DNA from: Saccharomycopsis crataegensis
Lineage: Eukaryota; Ascomycota; Saccharomycetes; Ascoideales; Saccharomycopsidaceae
DNA length: 64,000 nucleotides
NCBI RefSeq assembly: GCF_037102585.1
Contig: NW_027043824.1
Span: 186,001 to 250,000, forward strand
Direction of reading: 5' to 3'
Each line of letters opens with the position of its first letter. Position 1 is the first letter of the stretch. The notes under the pieces were generated by a model. It was not told the origin of the DNA. It was given only the letters and a program-made list of their open reading frames with translations, and ran no database searches. The translations under genes and the position numbers were made by a program. Of this stretch, positions 50,853 through 61,683 are shown piece after piece.

Positions 50853-52265
50853 ATGCACAAGTGTAAAATTTTCGTGGGAAACTCCCACCCAGAACTCGGA
50901 AAACTAGTTTGTGAACGTTTGGGATGCCCTGCCGCCCCAGCAACCCTCAAGAAATTTGCAAATGGTGAAACTTCCGTGTCCATTGGCGCTTCTGTCCGTG
51001 ATGAAGATGTCTACATTATCCAATCCGGCTCCCCAACCGTCAATGACCACATCATGGAACTCCTCATCCTTATTTCTGCTTGCAAAAGTGGTTCTGCTTC
51101 AAAGATCACTGCGGTTATTCCACAGTTTCCATACTCCAAACAATCGAAGATGAAAAAGCATCGTGGAGCCATCACCGCCCGTATGTTAGCCAACTTGCTT
51201 ATCATGGCCGGAGCAGACCATGTGGTTTCCATGGATCTCCATGCTTCGCAAATGCAAGGTTTCTTCTCAAGACCAGTTGATAATCTTTATGGTGCCCCAA
51301 TTTTGGCTAACTGGATCGTCAATAATGTCGATAACTATCAAAATGCCGTGGTGGTTTCCAAGAACCCTGGCGGTACCAAAAGGGTAACTGCTTTAGCTGA
51401 TAAACTCAAGATCAATTTTGCTATGATTCATACTGATCGTCGTCGTGCGCAAGACGCTTTGTTCCTTAAACAGCAACAAGAAGAAAAACTCAAGTTACTC
51501 AAACGTCGCCAGTCGTCTTCTACATCAAATAAAGAGAAGAATCCCGATCTTGTTAGTCTTAGAAAACAGCAACTTGAACGTGCTGGTTATAGCGATGCTC
51601 TTGCGGATGAGGATGAAGATGAAGATCCAGGTGATGTGATTTTAAGTAGTGAACTTCAAACTGCGAGAGTGATTAAGGGGCATATTGTCGATGATGACTA
51701 TGAACAACAAAGTGTTGTCGAATCAGGGGATGATGTTGTCTCCAATAAACCTGTTTCCAGTAATACAACCGAGACTAACTATGAAAATAATGACAATAAT
51801 GACGATTATGATGATGACGATGATGACGACGACGATTTCCAGTATTCTCTTGATCAAGAAGATAGCTTTGAAATAACGCCCCAAGGTGTAACTCGTTCAG
51901 AGAAGTTGATCACTCTTGTCGGGGATGTCAAAAATCGCCCAGCAATTATTCTTGATGATATGATTGACAAGCCAAACTCCTTCATTGCTGCTGCTGAACA
52001 TTGTCGTCTTAACTGTGGGGCCTCCCTGGTTATCGTTATTGCTACACACGGTGTGTTCAGCAACAATTGCTTGGAAAAACTTAATGATTCTCCATGCATT
52101 GATAAGATTGTCGTCACAAATACTTATCCTATTTCTAAGGAAGCACGCGAAAAGAATGAAAAGTTAATTGTTTTGGATGTGAGTCCTATTTTCGCAGAAT
52201 GTATCAGAAGAGATCACTACGGTGAAAGTATCAGTGTTTTGTTTGATAACTTAGTTGTCGCTTGA
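50853..52265 (+). CDS. PRS1: PRPP synthetase subunit Prs1
   Basis: 470-aa ribose-phosphate pyrophosphokinase subunit (ribose-5-P + ATP to PRPP, feeding nucleotide, His, Trp and NAD synthesis). Family blocks are KCKIFVGNSHPELG, KKFANGETSV, SVRDEDVYIIQSG, PQFPYSKQ and the cation/ATP loop DLHASQMQGFFSRPVDNLYG. A non-homologous insertion of about 130 residues (about 200-335) is rich in Asp and Glu (DDDDDDDDF), as in S. cerevisiae Prs1 (427 aa). The C-terminal half has AIILDDMIDKPNSFIAAAEH, ATHGVFS and CIRRDHYGESISVLFD. The PRPP loop lacks the usual GGT, which is also seen in Prs1 orthologues. Upstream in-frame sequence opens at GTG, so ATG 50853 is the start. Confidence 0.94.
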   Translation: MHKCKIFVGNSHPELGKLVCERLGCPAAPATLKKFANGETSVSIGASVRDEDVYIIQSGSPTVNDHIMELLILISACKSGSASKITAVIPQFPYSKQSKMKKHRGAITARMLANLLIMAGADHVVSMDLHASQMQGFFSRPVDNLYGAPILANWIVNNVDNYQNAVVVSKNPGGTKRVTALADKLKINFAMIHTDRRRAQDALFLKQQQEEKLKLLKRRQSSSTSNKEKNPDLVSLRKQQLERAGYSDALADEDEDEDPGDVILSSELQTARVIKGHIVDDDYEQQSVVESGDDVVSNKPVSSNTTETNYENNDNNDDYDDDDDDDDDFQYSLDQEDSFEITPQGVTRSEKLITLVGDVKNRPAIILDDMIDKPNSFIAAAEHCRLNCGASLVIVIATHGVFSNNCLEKLNDSPCIDKIVVTNTYPISKEAREKNEKLIVLDVSPIFAECIRRDHYGESISVLFDNLVVA

Positions 52266-53008
52266 TTGTGTTTTGATCTTCTTTACTATTTTCCATCTTT
52301 TCTTTCCAAATCTATAACACGTTTTCTTCATATTCCTCATGATTTTCTTTCTTTCTATTTCTAGCGTCTATTTCTAGTCTCCAATTCTAGCCTCTAGTCC
52401 TAGTAAATATTTGCTAGTATCTATCTCCAAATGTCTATCTTATAGCATATATTTTCTAGTTGTTTTTCCTAGTATCCATTTTTGTGTTTATTCTCACACA
52501 TCTTGCTACTTCAACTCCAGCTTTTATTTACCTTTGATGGTTATTGAAATAATAGCAAGATACGTCAATTGAGACAAAAAAAAATTCGTTATTTGCATTT
52601 ACCAAATATTATCGCTATTGTTTACATTGTGAATTTGTAAACCCATTGAGAAATCATCACTTGCAAACCCCAAGGAGGAGCAAGCATATATTAAATCTAA
52701 TTACTCTAGTGGTCTTAAGGCTTCCCCTTTTGTTTCAACAAATATGATGGAAATTGAGTTATTTTGCTTCTGCAAGTTGGTACACTTATTTTTGCTTTGC
52801 GCAGCCATGTATTTTTGTTAAACGAATTCGCATAATAAAACATCTTATTCTTAAAACGTCTAGTGTTCACTGATAAAAGATAACAGTTCAACCCTTACCA
52901 GCTGACGGAGATATCATTTAATAATTAATAATTTCCAATTTAATTCTGAATCCCTTCCAACGTTTGCTTTTTCTGTGTGTTTTGTTTCTTTGCCACTGAT
53001 TGAGTAAA
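52266..53008 (+). other. PRS1 3' region / sterol-transfer gene promoter
   Basis: 743 bp. The first 210 bp after PRS1 are pyrimidine-rich and contain the 13-bp CTAG repeat described separately. The remainder is AT-rich promoter sequence without further motifs that I recognise. Confidence 0.5.
52354..52472 (+). repeat. Degenerate 13-bp minisatellite with CTAG core
   Basis: Four in-register 13-bp units start at 52354, 52367, 52380 and 52393 (TCTATTTCTAGCG, TCTATTTCTAGTC, TCCAATTCTAGCC, TCTAGTCCTAGTA), then a 14-bp unit. CTAG occurs at 52361, 52374, 52387, 52394, 52400, 52414, 52456 and 52469. It probably lies within the PRS1 3' UTR or terminator. Confidence 0.8.
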
Positions 53009-56000
53009 ATGAATGAAGAAGAAGACTTGGGAGATTTGGGTAACAATTTAGAGAAGCCTCCAAAGATATACAGTAGTCCAATCAATAAAGATGGGCTTCT
53101 GTCTGAATCAATAGATCTTCTTGCGAATAATGAAAGCCTTATAGTTAATGATACAAAGCCGATCGAGATCAAGCAATCATCAGGCCAACTGAGTAGTAAT
53201 CAAGATGAAGGCTCAGATAGCTCTACAAGCAATATACCGTTTAATGGCATCAATACCGCCTCAAGCATTTCTCTAGGTAACTCCATGTTGAAAGGCCAAC
53301 CAGCTAATCCAGCGACAACTCTAGCTAAAGGTGAATCATCATCAGGGACAGAAAGCTCAAGCCCCTTAGAACGCAAGGGCCATAAACGGGCACAGGCGTC
53401 ATTCAATGATAATCTCAAGGAGATTGGGAAATCTTTGGCTGGTAATGACCTCAAAAAGAAAAGTTCAATAGCAGCTCTTCGTGATGTGCAGAGTAGGAAT
53501 GACGCAGCTGAGAATACCAATGCGGATGATGCAGAATTCACTGGACAAGAATCATCACCAAACAGAAACTCTGGATTTTTCACCTCAGTGTGGAGCACTG
53601 CTACGAATTCTCTTCGCACCCCAAAGGCACCACAATATGATGAAGAGGATCTAGGATTAAATGTTCGAAAAGTAAGAAATGAAGAAGATGAACCTACCAC
53701 AACCAATGATAACTCCCCTAAGATAATTTCTTATAGAAAAAGATCGCGGAAGATATCAACATCAAGCACCAGTAACGTTCCTCCACCAGAACCTATAGAG
53801 ACATCTAATTTGAATGCAATTCCTTCTTCAAATTCTACAGAAGAGTCGGAAATGGTTAATGCTGATATAGATGATCAGCTTGCTAATAAATCACCATCAT
53901 TCAATGCTAAGTTATATTCGGAAGAAACTGCCTACGAAACTAAGTATCATTATGCCATTGAAGCTAGGAACAATGATTTCCATATTCTTTTCAAATCTGT
54001 GCTTCCAGATGAGCGCCTTATCGATGATTTTTCTTGTGCCCTCAGCCGTGAAATTCTTTTACAAGGTAGACTTTATGTTTCTGATCGTAATCTTTGCTTC
54101 AATTCTAATATTCTCGGATGGGTCACTAATTTGATCATTTCATTTTCTGATATTACAAGCTTCGAAAAGACTTCAACGGCTGGGTTATTTCCTAATGGTA
54201 TTGCTATAACTACCCGTACCGCCAAACATAATCTAGCAACTTTTCTTAGTCGTGATAGCACCTATGAATTTTTGAATACAATCTGGTTGAATTATATACA
54301 GCTCCATCCTGCTGATGCGCCAGTCGACAGTAAACCACACAATGATTTGATTGAGGAAGGCCCAGAATTTAATCCTGAAGAAGAACAAGAAATCACGACC
54401 AAAGAATTAGCGAATACTAATTCTGGGCAAGTGTCAAGAAGCTCAAGCCAGGCGCTGCTGAAGAGTAATGATTCTTTTCTCGATTTTAGAAAGAATGTTG
54501 GAATTATCACAAATAATGATCTATTCTTGCGATCAATACATAATAACGATAATCACATGAAAAATTATAAAGGATTGGAAAATAATCTAGCCGAAGAGCC
54601 TCTTGCTGGATCAGATCAACAATCTCTTGAAGACCAGGTGTTATCAATAGATGGTGATGAGGACACTGGGGAAAATCAAGTGGAAGACGAAGAAGAATGT
54701 GAGGATGATGATGAGGATGATGATGAAGAGTATGAGGATGAGGATGAACAGGATAATGATGAAGGAGATGATAATGAAGTCAGTACTGGAAAAGTTCAAA
54801 AGGACCAAGTGTCCTCTCAAAAAGAAATATCAAGTGAAACCGGCACTTCCACGCAAACTACGCATAAAGAAACAGGTTTTCTCATGGATCCTGCTACAAA
54901 TGATGAAATTGTTTTAATCGAACAAGAAGTGATCGATGCCACTTTACCACAAGTTTTTGATTTGCTTTTCGGAGAGGATAATTCATTTCAGCTCAAATAC
55001 ATCGAGGCTCTGGATGGTTCTAAAATTACCCCAATTGTTCCACACAAGCATTTATCTGCCGATGAAGTAACGGATGCCAATTTTAAACCCCATGTTAGAA
55101 ACGATAAATTGCAAAGGTATTATTCTTATACAAAAGCGTTGAATTATGCGATTGGACCAAAATCCACCACTTGCAAAATTATCGAAACTATAGAAGAGAA
55201 AGATTTTGATAAAGGTTTCAATATAGTTCTTAAGACCTTGACTCCAGAAGTTCCATCGGGCAGTGCATTCACCGTTGATACCAGATATTTGGCGGCTTGG
55301 GGTCCTAATAACAAAACCAAAATTAAAATCAGCTATCGTATGATTTGGACGGGGAGTAGCTGGGTGAAAGGTATAATTGAAAAGAGTACTAAAAGCGGTC
55401 AAGTCGATGCATCTGCGGAATTGATAAAGTTAATCAAACAAGAGGTTAGTGGCTTCGTAGAAAAGAATTCTGGTACTGTTTCATTGAAACTTGGTGGTGC
55501 TGCAGAAGCTGCTACCGGTGAGGCTATGGAAACTAAGGAGAAGGCTGCCGGTTTAGAAAACGAAAGGAAGCCCGAGACAACTGTAGCATATGAGATTTCT
55601 GAGGAAATTGAAGAGATTGAGAAAACTCTTTGGGATATCTTGCAAACTAATTGGGTTCTAGTTGTAGTTTTCCTGGCTCTTGGAGCTATGCTTTTCTTTC
55701 AACTTCGGATGTATCAAATGTTGCAAGAGAATAATCGGATCCAGACTGAGCAGTTACGTATTCTTGGCGAAATGGGCGGAAGAAATTCTATTTTTAGTGA
55801 GGTTGGTCAAAAAGGCAGACGTGATATTCTAAATAGAATGCGAATAGAAAAAGAAACGGCAAGTAATGTTTGGAAATGGTTAGATGATAAGACTCATAAA
55901 GATGATGTTATTAAAGATAAGGAAGGATCTACTGAGGAAGCTGATTCCACTGCCAACTCATTTAAGGAACCTAAAATCGATGAAAACAATACTATCGAAT

Positions 56001-56227
56001 TGAGAAAAGAGCTAGATACAATTTTCAAAAAGCTTTTTGAAGATGTTTCTGTCAACAGCGAGAGCTCTAGGAAATATTATGCCGAAAAAATAAGCGAAAA
56101 ATTATCAAGTTTTTTGGATGATAGGGATGAGAAGTCTGAAGACAAAGGAAATAACAAGGATTATTTCTTCAGCATGCACGATCATGGTCCTGTTGAAATA
56201 ATGGAAGCATTGAGCCAAATTCTTTAG
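53009..56227 (+). CDS. GRAM/StART-like sterol-transfer protein, Lam family
   Basis: 1072-aa membrane-contact-site lipid transfer protein of the Lam/Ltc (GRAMD1/Aster) family, moving sterols between ER and plasma membrane or other organelles. Layout: a disordered Ser-rich N-terminus; a GRAM domain at about 307-425 (FHILFKSVLPDERLIDDFSCALSREILLQGRLYVS, LGWVTNLIISF); an acidic run at about 547-590; one VASt/StART-like domain at about 630-815 (QVFDLLFGED, RYYSYTKALNYAIGPKSTTC, FTVDTRYLAAWG); one membrane span at about 879-902 (WVLVVVFLALGAMLFFQL); and a charged coiled-coil-like tail. A single StART-like domain fits Lam5/Lam6 better than Ysp2/Lam4, although it is longer than Lam6. The frame opens with TTG at 53000, so ATG 53009 is used. 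Confidence 0.88.
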   Translation: MNEEEDLGDLGNNLEKPPKIYSSPINKDGLLSESIDLLANNESLIVNDTKPIEIKQSSGQLSSNQDEGSDSSTSNIPFNGINTASSISLGNSMLKGQPANPATTLAKGESSSGTESSSPLERKGHKRAQASFNDNLKEIGKSLAGNDLKKKSSIAALRDVQSRNDAAENTNADDAEFTGQESSPNRNSGFFTSVWSTATNSLRTPKAPQYDEEDLGLNVRKVRNEEDEPTTTNDNSPKIISYRKRSRKISTSSTSNVPPPEPIETSNLNAIPSSNSTEESEMVNADIDDQLANKSPSFNAKLYSEETAYETKYHYAIEARNNDFHILFKSVLPDERLIDDFSCALSREILLQGRLYVSDRNLCFNSNILGWVTNLIISFSDITSFEKTSTAGLFPNGIAITTRTAKHNLATFLSRDSTYEFLNTIWLNYIQLHPADAPVDSKPHNDLIEEGPEFNPEEEQEITTKELANTNSGQVSRSSSQALLKSNDSFLDFRKNVGIITNNDLFLRSIHNNDNHMKNYKGLENNLAEEPLAGSDQQSLEDQVLSIDGDEDTGENQVEDEEECEDDDEDDDEEYEDEDEQDNDEGDDNEVSTGKVQKDQVSSQKEISSETGTSTQTTHKETGFLMDPATNDEIVLIEQEVIDATLPQVFDLLFGEDNSFQLKYIEALDGSKITPIVPHKHLSADEVTDANFKPHVRNDKLQRYYSYTKALNYAIGPKSTTCKIIETIEEKDFDKGFNIVLKTLTPEVPSGSAFTVDTRYLAAWGPNNKTKIKISYRMIWTGSSWVKGIIEKSTKSGQVDASAELIKLIKQEVSGFVEKNSGTVSLKLGGAAEAATGEAMETKEKAAGLENERKPETTVAYEISEEIEEIEKTLWDILQTNWVLVVVFLALGAMLFFQLRMYQMLQENNRIQTEQLRILGEMGGRNSIFSEVGQKGRRDILNRMRIEKETASNVWKWLDDKTHKDDVIKDKEGSTEEADSTANSFKEPKIDENNTIELRKELDTIFKKLFEDVSVNSESSRKYYAEKISEKLSSFLDDRDEKSEDKGNNKDYFFSMHDHGPVEIMEALSQIL

Positions 56228-56607
56228 AATCGCTATCATTATTTTCTTCGAGATTATTATATCAAATTATGAGCATTTGACAGATTCTGATCATTTTACT
56301 ATCGTTAAATCTCCAATGGTCTTCAAAAGAACTCTTTTTAATGGAAATATATATCCATAAATACTTTTGATAAAATGGAAACTTATAAAACACTGTATCG
56401 ATGTAAAAAAAAAAAAAATTACCAAAAATCAGTTGAGGATAAGAAGTTCAAAGAATCACAGAAAATAATAACAATAGACAAGAAAAAAAAAGTAGAAAAG
56501 GAAAACAAATACTTAGCAAGCATACATAAACATATAAAATAGTAAAGAAAATTGAGTTTAAACATGATCAGGAACAAAAAATAATCATGCAACTACTGCA
56601 GAGCAAT
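56228..56607. other. Convergent intergenic region
   Basis: 380 bp of AT-rich sequence with A tracts (56404-56417; 56484-56491) between the sterol-transfer gene and the epsin gene. Nothing else is seen. Confidence 0.5.
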
Positions 56608-58053
56608 TCAGAGATCGATCAAGCTTTGGGTATTCACAGCACCATTTCCATTAGCTTGACTTTGTGCATTACCGAATCCATATCCGGTAGGCTGAGAAGC
56701 CATGTTAGCAGTGCTTGGGATACCAGTATATTGTTGAAAGAATGGATTTGAGTTCTTGTTTGCCCCGGTGTTAGCGGCAATATTCATGTTCAAACCAGTA
56801 CCCTGACTAGCAACAAATGGCGTACTAGAAGTATGAATTTGTGGAATTCTAGAGTCCCCAGTGTTACCAAAAGTGTCAACACCTGTACCTTCTGCCAATA
56901 ATTGGTTTAAGGCGGAGTATTGGTCGTTCATCTTTTGAGATCCCGTCAAGACAGGTTGAACTGGTTGCTGCTGTTGTTGCTGTTGCTGTTGTTGTTGTTG
57001 TAGTTGTTGCTGTTGCAAAGCCACTAATCTTTCTCTTTCCTGCTGTTCCAAAAGAGCTTGTTGTCTTCTTTGCTCCTCCAAAAGAGCTTGTTGTCTTCTT
57101 TGTTCTTCCAATAGCTGTTGTTGTCTCAATTCGTCCTCTCTCTGTTTGTTTTGGTTAGACATTGAGAAAGGGTTGTTAGTTCCAGTTTGTAGTGGCTGTT
57201 GTGCAAATGCGTTTGGATCATAGCCACCATAGGCATTATTCAAAAATCCCGTCGTCATTGGGTTTTGTTGACCGTATGCCAATGGGTTACCAAACACATC
57301 TAATTGGACATACTGGGTTTGTGGAATGTAGCCTATCTGATACTGCGTACCGGTGGTAATCTGAGGCTCGTCATCAAGATCTAACAAATTTTGTTGCTGT
57401 TGCTCTTTCATTCTCTTCATTTCTTCTTCTTCCTTTGATAATTGCAAAGCTTTATTGAAATCATCGTCTTCATTGTTCTGTCTCTTTCTTCTTTCATCAT
57501 CATCAACTGCAGACTGTTTACTCTCCTCGAGTGCCCTTTGCAAGTCATCATCAAAATTTTCGCTGCCATTTCTATCTCTTCTTCCTCTTCCTCTTTTTCT
57601 TTTGTCATTGATACCTCTTGCGGCTCTTTCTTGGCGTAATCTTTCATCATCTCTTAACAAACTGGTTAATTCTTTGGCCTTGGCTCTGATAATCGCTCCT
57701 TGATCATACCCTGATTCATCAGCATACATGAATTCTCTCAAAGTTTTGATAATGTACAAGTTGTTCTTTGACCATCTCACCACGTTTTCAGAACCATTGA
57801 GGACCAAATAATGTAAGAGTGTCAAAGAATGAGCAACGTGCTTCCAATATTTACCCTTATCATTTAATCTTCTGTCAATGATATCAATGACTTCTTTGAA
57901 TGTCACCTCGTTGTATGTGAAGTGTGCCACCTCTTCCATTTGGCCCACAGTTGGGCCATCTGAGTTTGTGGCAGTGCAGTTTCTAACCAAAACTTGGGAA
58001 TGGGTGTAACCATTGGCCACGTTCTTGAGAGAACGAACAATACTCTTTGACAT
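56608..58053 (-). CDS. ENT1: Epsin, clathrin endocytic adaptor
   Basis: 481-aa epsin of the Ent1/Ent2 type, binding PI(4,5)P2, ubiquitinated cargo, EH proteins and clathrin at endocytic sites. The ENTH domain covers residues 1-140 (MSKSIVRSLKNVANGYTHSQVLVRN, HFTYNEVTFKEVIDII, YWKHVAHSLTLLHYLVLNGS). Two ubiquitin-interacting motifs follow (DDLQRALEESKQS and DDDFNKALQLSKEE). A Gln-rich segment with a duplicated LLEEQRRQQA unit and a poly-Gln run comes next. NPF motifs (TNNPFS, NSNPFF) bind EH domains, and the protein ends in the clathrin box LIDL. All expected modules are present and in order. Confidence 0.95.
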   Translation of the reverse strand: MSKSIVRSLKNVANGYTHSQVLVRNCTATNSDGPTVGQMEEVAHFTYNEVTFKEVIDIIDRRLNDKGKYWKHVAHSLTLLHYLVLNGSENVVRWSKNNLYIIKTLREFMYADESGYDQGAIIRAKAKELTSLLRDDERLRQERAARGINDKRKRGRGRRDRNGSENFDDDLQRALEESKQSAVDDDERRKRQNNEDDDFNKALQLSKEEEEMKRMKEQQQQNLLDLDDEPQITTGTQYQIGYIPQTQYVQLDVFGNPLAYGQQNPMTTGFLNNAYGGYDPNAFAQQPLQTGTNNPFSMSNQNKQREDELRQQQLLEEQRRQQALLEEQRRQQALLEQQERERLVALQQQQLQQQQQQQQQQQQPVQPVLTGSQKMNDQYSALNQLLAEGTGVDTFGNTGDSRIPQIHTSSTPFVASQGTGLNMNIAANTGANKNSNPFFQQYTGIPSTANMASQPTGYGFGNAQSQANGNGAVNTQSLIDL

Positions 58054-58949
<896 letters not shown>

Positions 58950-59213
58950 TTATTCATGAGAAAAAAGACACATCTTTGTTTCTTCTACATTTTTGATAGT
59001 CTCAGTAAGGTCTTTGCAGAAAGTAGGAAACCTATTTATTGTATCTTTCATCTTGATTACATGTAGACACAGTTTCATGGGTGGTCTAGAGGTACTATCT
59101 TTGATCTCCAAGATTTCAACAAACACCTCAAATTCACAGCTTGCGTTCCCTTTTCCGGATTTCTTGCGGATACCTTTAACTAATTTAAAGCCAGACATCT
59201 TGTCATTGAGCAT
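58950..59213 (-). CDS. Short unrecognised ORF, possible gene relic or exon
   Basis: 87-aa frame from ATG 59213. The frame is open without an ATG for a further 60 codons upstream to about 59396 (…LLSKLSVFSTPKAARPEDELVLHTFLGPK…). The C-terminal part, CEFEVFVEILEIKD followed by MKLCLHVIKMKD and FPTFCKDLTETIKN, resembles the strand-strand-helix pattern of a KA1 (kinase-associated) domain, but this is a weak visual match. There is no good start for the whole open stretch and no TACTAAC upstream. It may therefore be a decayed C-terminus of a kinase-like gene, a 3' exon with an unusual intron, or chance. It lies between SLD3 and the epsin promoter on the SLD3 strand. Confidence 0.35.
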   Translation of the reverse strand: MLNDKMSGFKLVKGIRKKSGKGNASCEFEVFVEILEIKDSTSRPPMKLCLHVIKMKDTINRFPTFCKDLTETIKNVEETKMCLFSHE

Positions 59214-59264
59214 GTGATGGTCCAAGCTGGACAAAGCTAGCACCCATACTATTTTAGGGCCCAA

Positions 59265-59601
59265 GAACGTGTGGAGGACCAGCTCATCTTCTGGCCGGGC
59301 AGCTTTTGGCGTTGAGAATACCGAGAGCTTGGATAGGAGATTTCGTGTCGGTATCTGATAGAGATAAAAGACATGCTTATATTATACCACTACCATTGCC
59401 ATGATATTCCTATCATTATCTTCATCACCATTACCATTTTCATTATCTTATCTTGTCTCTTAAGGTGTTTTTTTTATAAAAAAAAAAATAAATCAAAAAA
59501 AATCATAAATCATAAAATATAAATTAAAAAATTGTCGTCATCATATAATTCTATTAATAATTAGTGTAGGGCCAGTTAGACTATATCTAAACATTTGCAC
59601 A
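59265..59601. other. SLD3 3' region
   Basis: 337 bp. The part next to SLD3 is A/T-rich with poly(A) and poly(T) tracts (59466-59535) fitting a terminator. The other part is the ATG-less upstream extension of the small ORF. Confidence 0.5.
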
Positions 59602-61683
59602 TTAATCTTTCTGGGTATCGTTGTGCTTTCTAATATATGTATTTGTAGGTGACCCATTCAAATCGGCAAGAAACGATCTATTTGGGGCTGTTTTCCTCGG
59701 GGGTGTAATCTGCTCATCCATGAAATGAGTATCAGGAGAGAAAATCTCTTCTAGGATTTTATTTTGTGTGGGGGTGCTATAAATTCGCTCCGTAAGTGAT
59801 GAAGTAATTCTTATTGAGCTTGGAGGTGAATCAACGATATACGGACTATCACCAAGAGCATTAATGACTCTGTTATTCAATTCCGGTGTTGCTTCTATTT
59901 GGCTAAACTGTCTTATGAGTGATTTTTTGAAAGAAACAGTCTGATTTGAGTTATTATATGGGTTATTATATGGATTACTGGAATTGTTCTTGATTGGTGT
60001 AGCTTCAATTTGTATTGATTTTGAAGCAGGGGCCTTGGTTTTTAAAATTTTACTATTATCTATCAAGCTTTTTGATTTTTGTAGAAGCTTTGGTCTTCTT
60101 AGAATGCTATGTGGATCGGTGAAAGATTGTGAGCTTATTTCCTTCAACTTTTGGCCAACCAGTAATTTTGGAGATGGTTTAGATTTGGACGAGAGATCAA
60201 CTTCCCGCTTACTCAACAATTTGGCGATCCCCGATGTTGGCATTGAGCTCGTGGACAGGGCCCTTTTAAGTGATTTATTATTTGTCAAATTCTTATTGAT
60301 CTCTAGAGCAAATTTATTGGCTATGGTTTTAGAACGAAGAAGTGATGGTCCTCTCGGCTTTTCAATATTTAATTCCGTTCTCGATCGTTTAAGGGTCTTA
60401 TTCTTTTGAGTATCCTTAGGTTCCCCATTATCTCCTTCCGCCATTTTTTCCTCATCTTTCTTAATTTCTCTTTTTTTGTTATGGCTTGAACCACCAACTA
60501 GCTCACCGTGAATCTTATTTCTCATGAACTTTACTAAATGTGGGCATTTTTGATAAAAATAAGGAATCACTACCTTCTTAACATAATTCCTGGAAAAAAC
60601 AAATTCACTTGCCAAAACATTAGTATCAATCCCATCGAGGTTCTCCTGCTGTCCTGTTTCATCTTGATTATTTTGCTTATCACTTCTTTTATTGCCTACT
60701 TTCGTCTCGAGAATGATATCCCAAATCAAAAACCTATCAATGTATGCGTTAAGCAAGCTTCGATAGAACACACCAGTTTTCTTAATATTTTGTCTTTTTG
60801 AATTGGAAGCTTTCGATTCTTTTGTTTTTTTGTTCTTGGTTCTTTTTGGTCTGATCAAATTTCTCTTTTTTGGATTTACCCCCAATCCAAATGACGTCGT
60901 TGGAATATTTCCAATAATGGTATCTTTCTCTTCAACCAAAGTCCTGGAACTAGCAATATCAGATATATCTAGATATAGGTATTCCACCAATAGTAACGCC
61001 TGTAGTTGTGCCTCTCTGATTTTGAGGAATAATGTGTAATTGTCAAGGAGCTCATCAATCATATTTATCGCAATTTTGCTGGCAGTGGAGTCCGATTTGT
61101 TAAGGTTTTGCAATTTCAAGCCTCGAAGATAGTCTACTTTGTTGGCAGTACTGAAATTCTTGAGGAAGATTTGTTCTTTTTCATCCAATTTACCAACATC
61201 TTCCCCTTTAGTAATGATTATCCCTAAAGTTTTGTGGCGTTGATCGAAACTTTCAATGTCCATAATGCTAGCTTCTATCAACTTTTTCAATTCATCTTTC
61301 TTATTTGCACTCAACACTTCACCTTTCTTGCTTCCTAAATACACAGATTCGAGTCTGGAAATCGAGGTTTTGGGGAAATAATATAACGGCATCTTAGAAA
61401 AATACATCAGTTCACGATACTTCTTAGTAAGATATTCTCCTGCTGATTCTTCCCCAGTAGTGAAATTGAACTCTTGATCATAAGCATTATGTAGTTCCAC
61501 TTTTCTTTTGTTAGGGGATTTCAGAGGCGGTATCAAGAATCCTGAGGTAATATTATGGTGGAGGTTAGGATTAGAGGTTTTTGGTTGGATGAGCGAAATA
61601 GGATCAGAAATAAGCCACGATTTTCGTCTCAGAGTCTCGTCATTGGCGTGGTTTTGCAACGCTTTGTATAGGAAAGACTCCAT
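59602..61683 (-). CDS. SLD3: DNA replication initiator Sld3 (Treslin/Ticrr-like)
   Basis: 693-aa protein assigned to Sld3, which loads Cdc45 on Mcm2-7 and, once phosphorylated by CDK, binds Dpb11. The fungal Sld3/Treslin core is visible as KKYRELMYFSKMPLYYFPKTSISRLES (87-113) and the helix LKIREAQLQALLLVEYLYLD (220-239), with a basic NLS-rich region after it. The C-terminal third is disordered and rich in S/T-P sites (IEATPIKN, IEATPELN, GDSPYIVDSPP, YSTPTQN, FSPDTHF, ITPPRK, NGSPTN), as needed for CDK control. Length is close to S. cerevisiae Sld3 (668 aa). The assignment rests on the core motifs and is fairly firm. Confidence 0.82.
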   Translation of the reverse strand: MESFLYKALQNHANDETLRRKSWLISDPISLIQPKTSNPNLHHNITSGFLIPPLKSPNKRKVELHNAYDQEFNFTTGEESAGEYLTKKYRELMYFSKMPLYYFPKTSISRLESVYLGSKKGEVLSANKKDELKKLIEASIMDIESFDQRHKTLGIIITKGEDVGKLDEKEQIFLKNFSTANKVDYLRGLKLQNLNKSDSTASKIAINMIDELLDNYTLFLKIREAQLQALLLVEYLYLDISDIASSRTLVEEKDTIIGNIPTTSFGLGVNPKKRNLIRPKRTKNKKTKESKASNSKRQNIKKTGVFYRSLLNAYIDRFLIWDIILETKVGNKRSDKQNNQDETGQQENLDGIDTNVLASEFVFSRNYVKKVVIPYFYQKCPHLVKFMRNKIHGELVGGSSHNKKREIKKDEEKMAEGDNGEPKDTQKNKTLKRSRTELNIEKPRGPSLLRSKTIANKFALEINKNLTNNKSLKRALSTSSMPTSGIAKLLSKREVDLSSKSKPSPKLLVGQKLKEISSQSFTDPHSILRRPKLLQKSKSLIDNSKILKTKAPASKSIQIEATPIKNNSSNPYNNPYNNSNQTVSFKKSLIRQFSQIEATPELNNRVINALGDSPYIVDSPPSSIRITSSLTERIYSTPTQNKILEEIFSPDTHFMDEQITPPRKTAPNRSFLADLNGSPTNTYIRKHNDTQKD

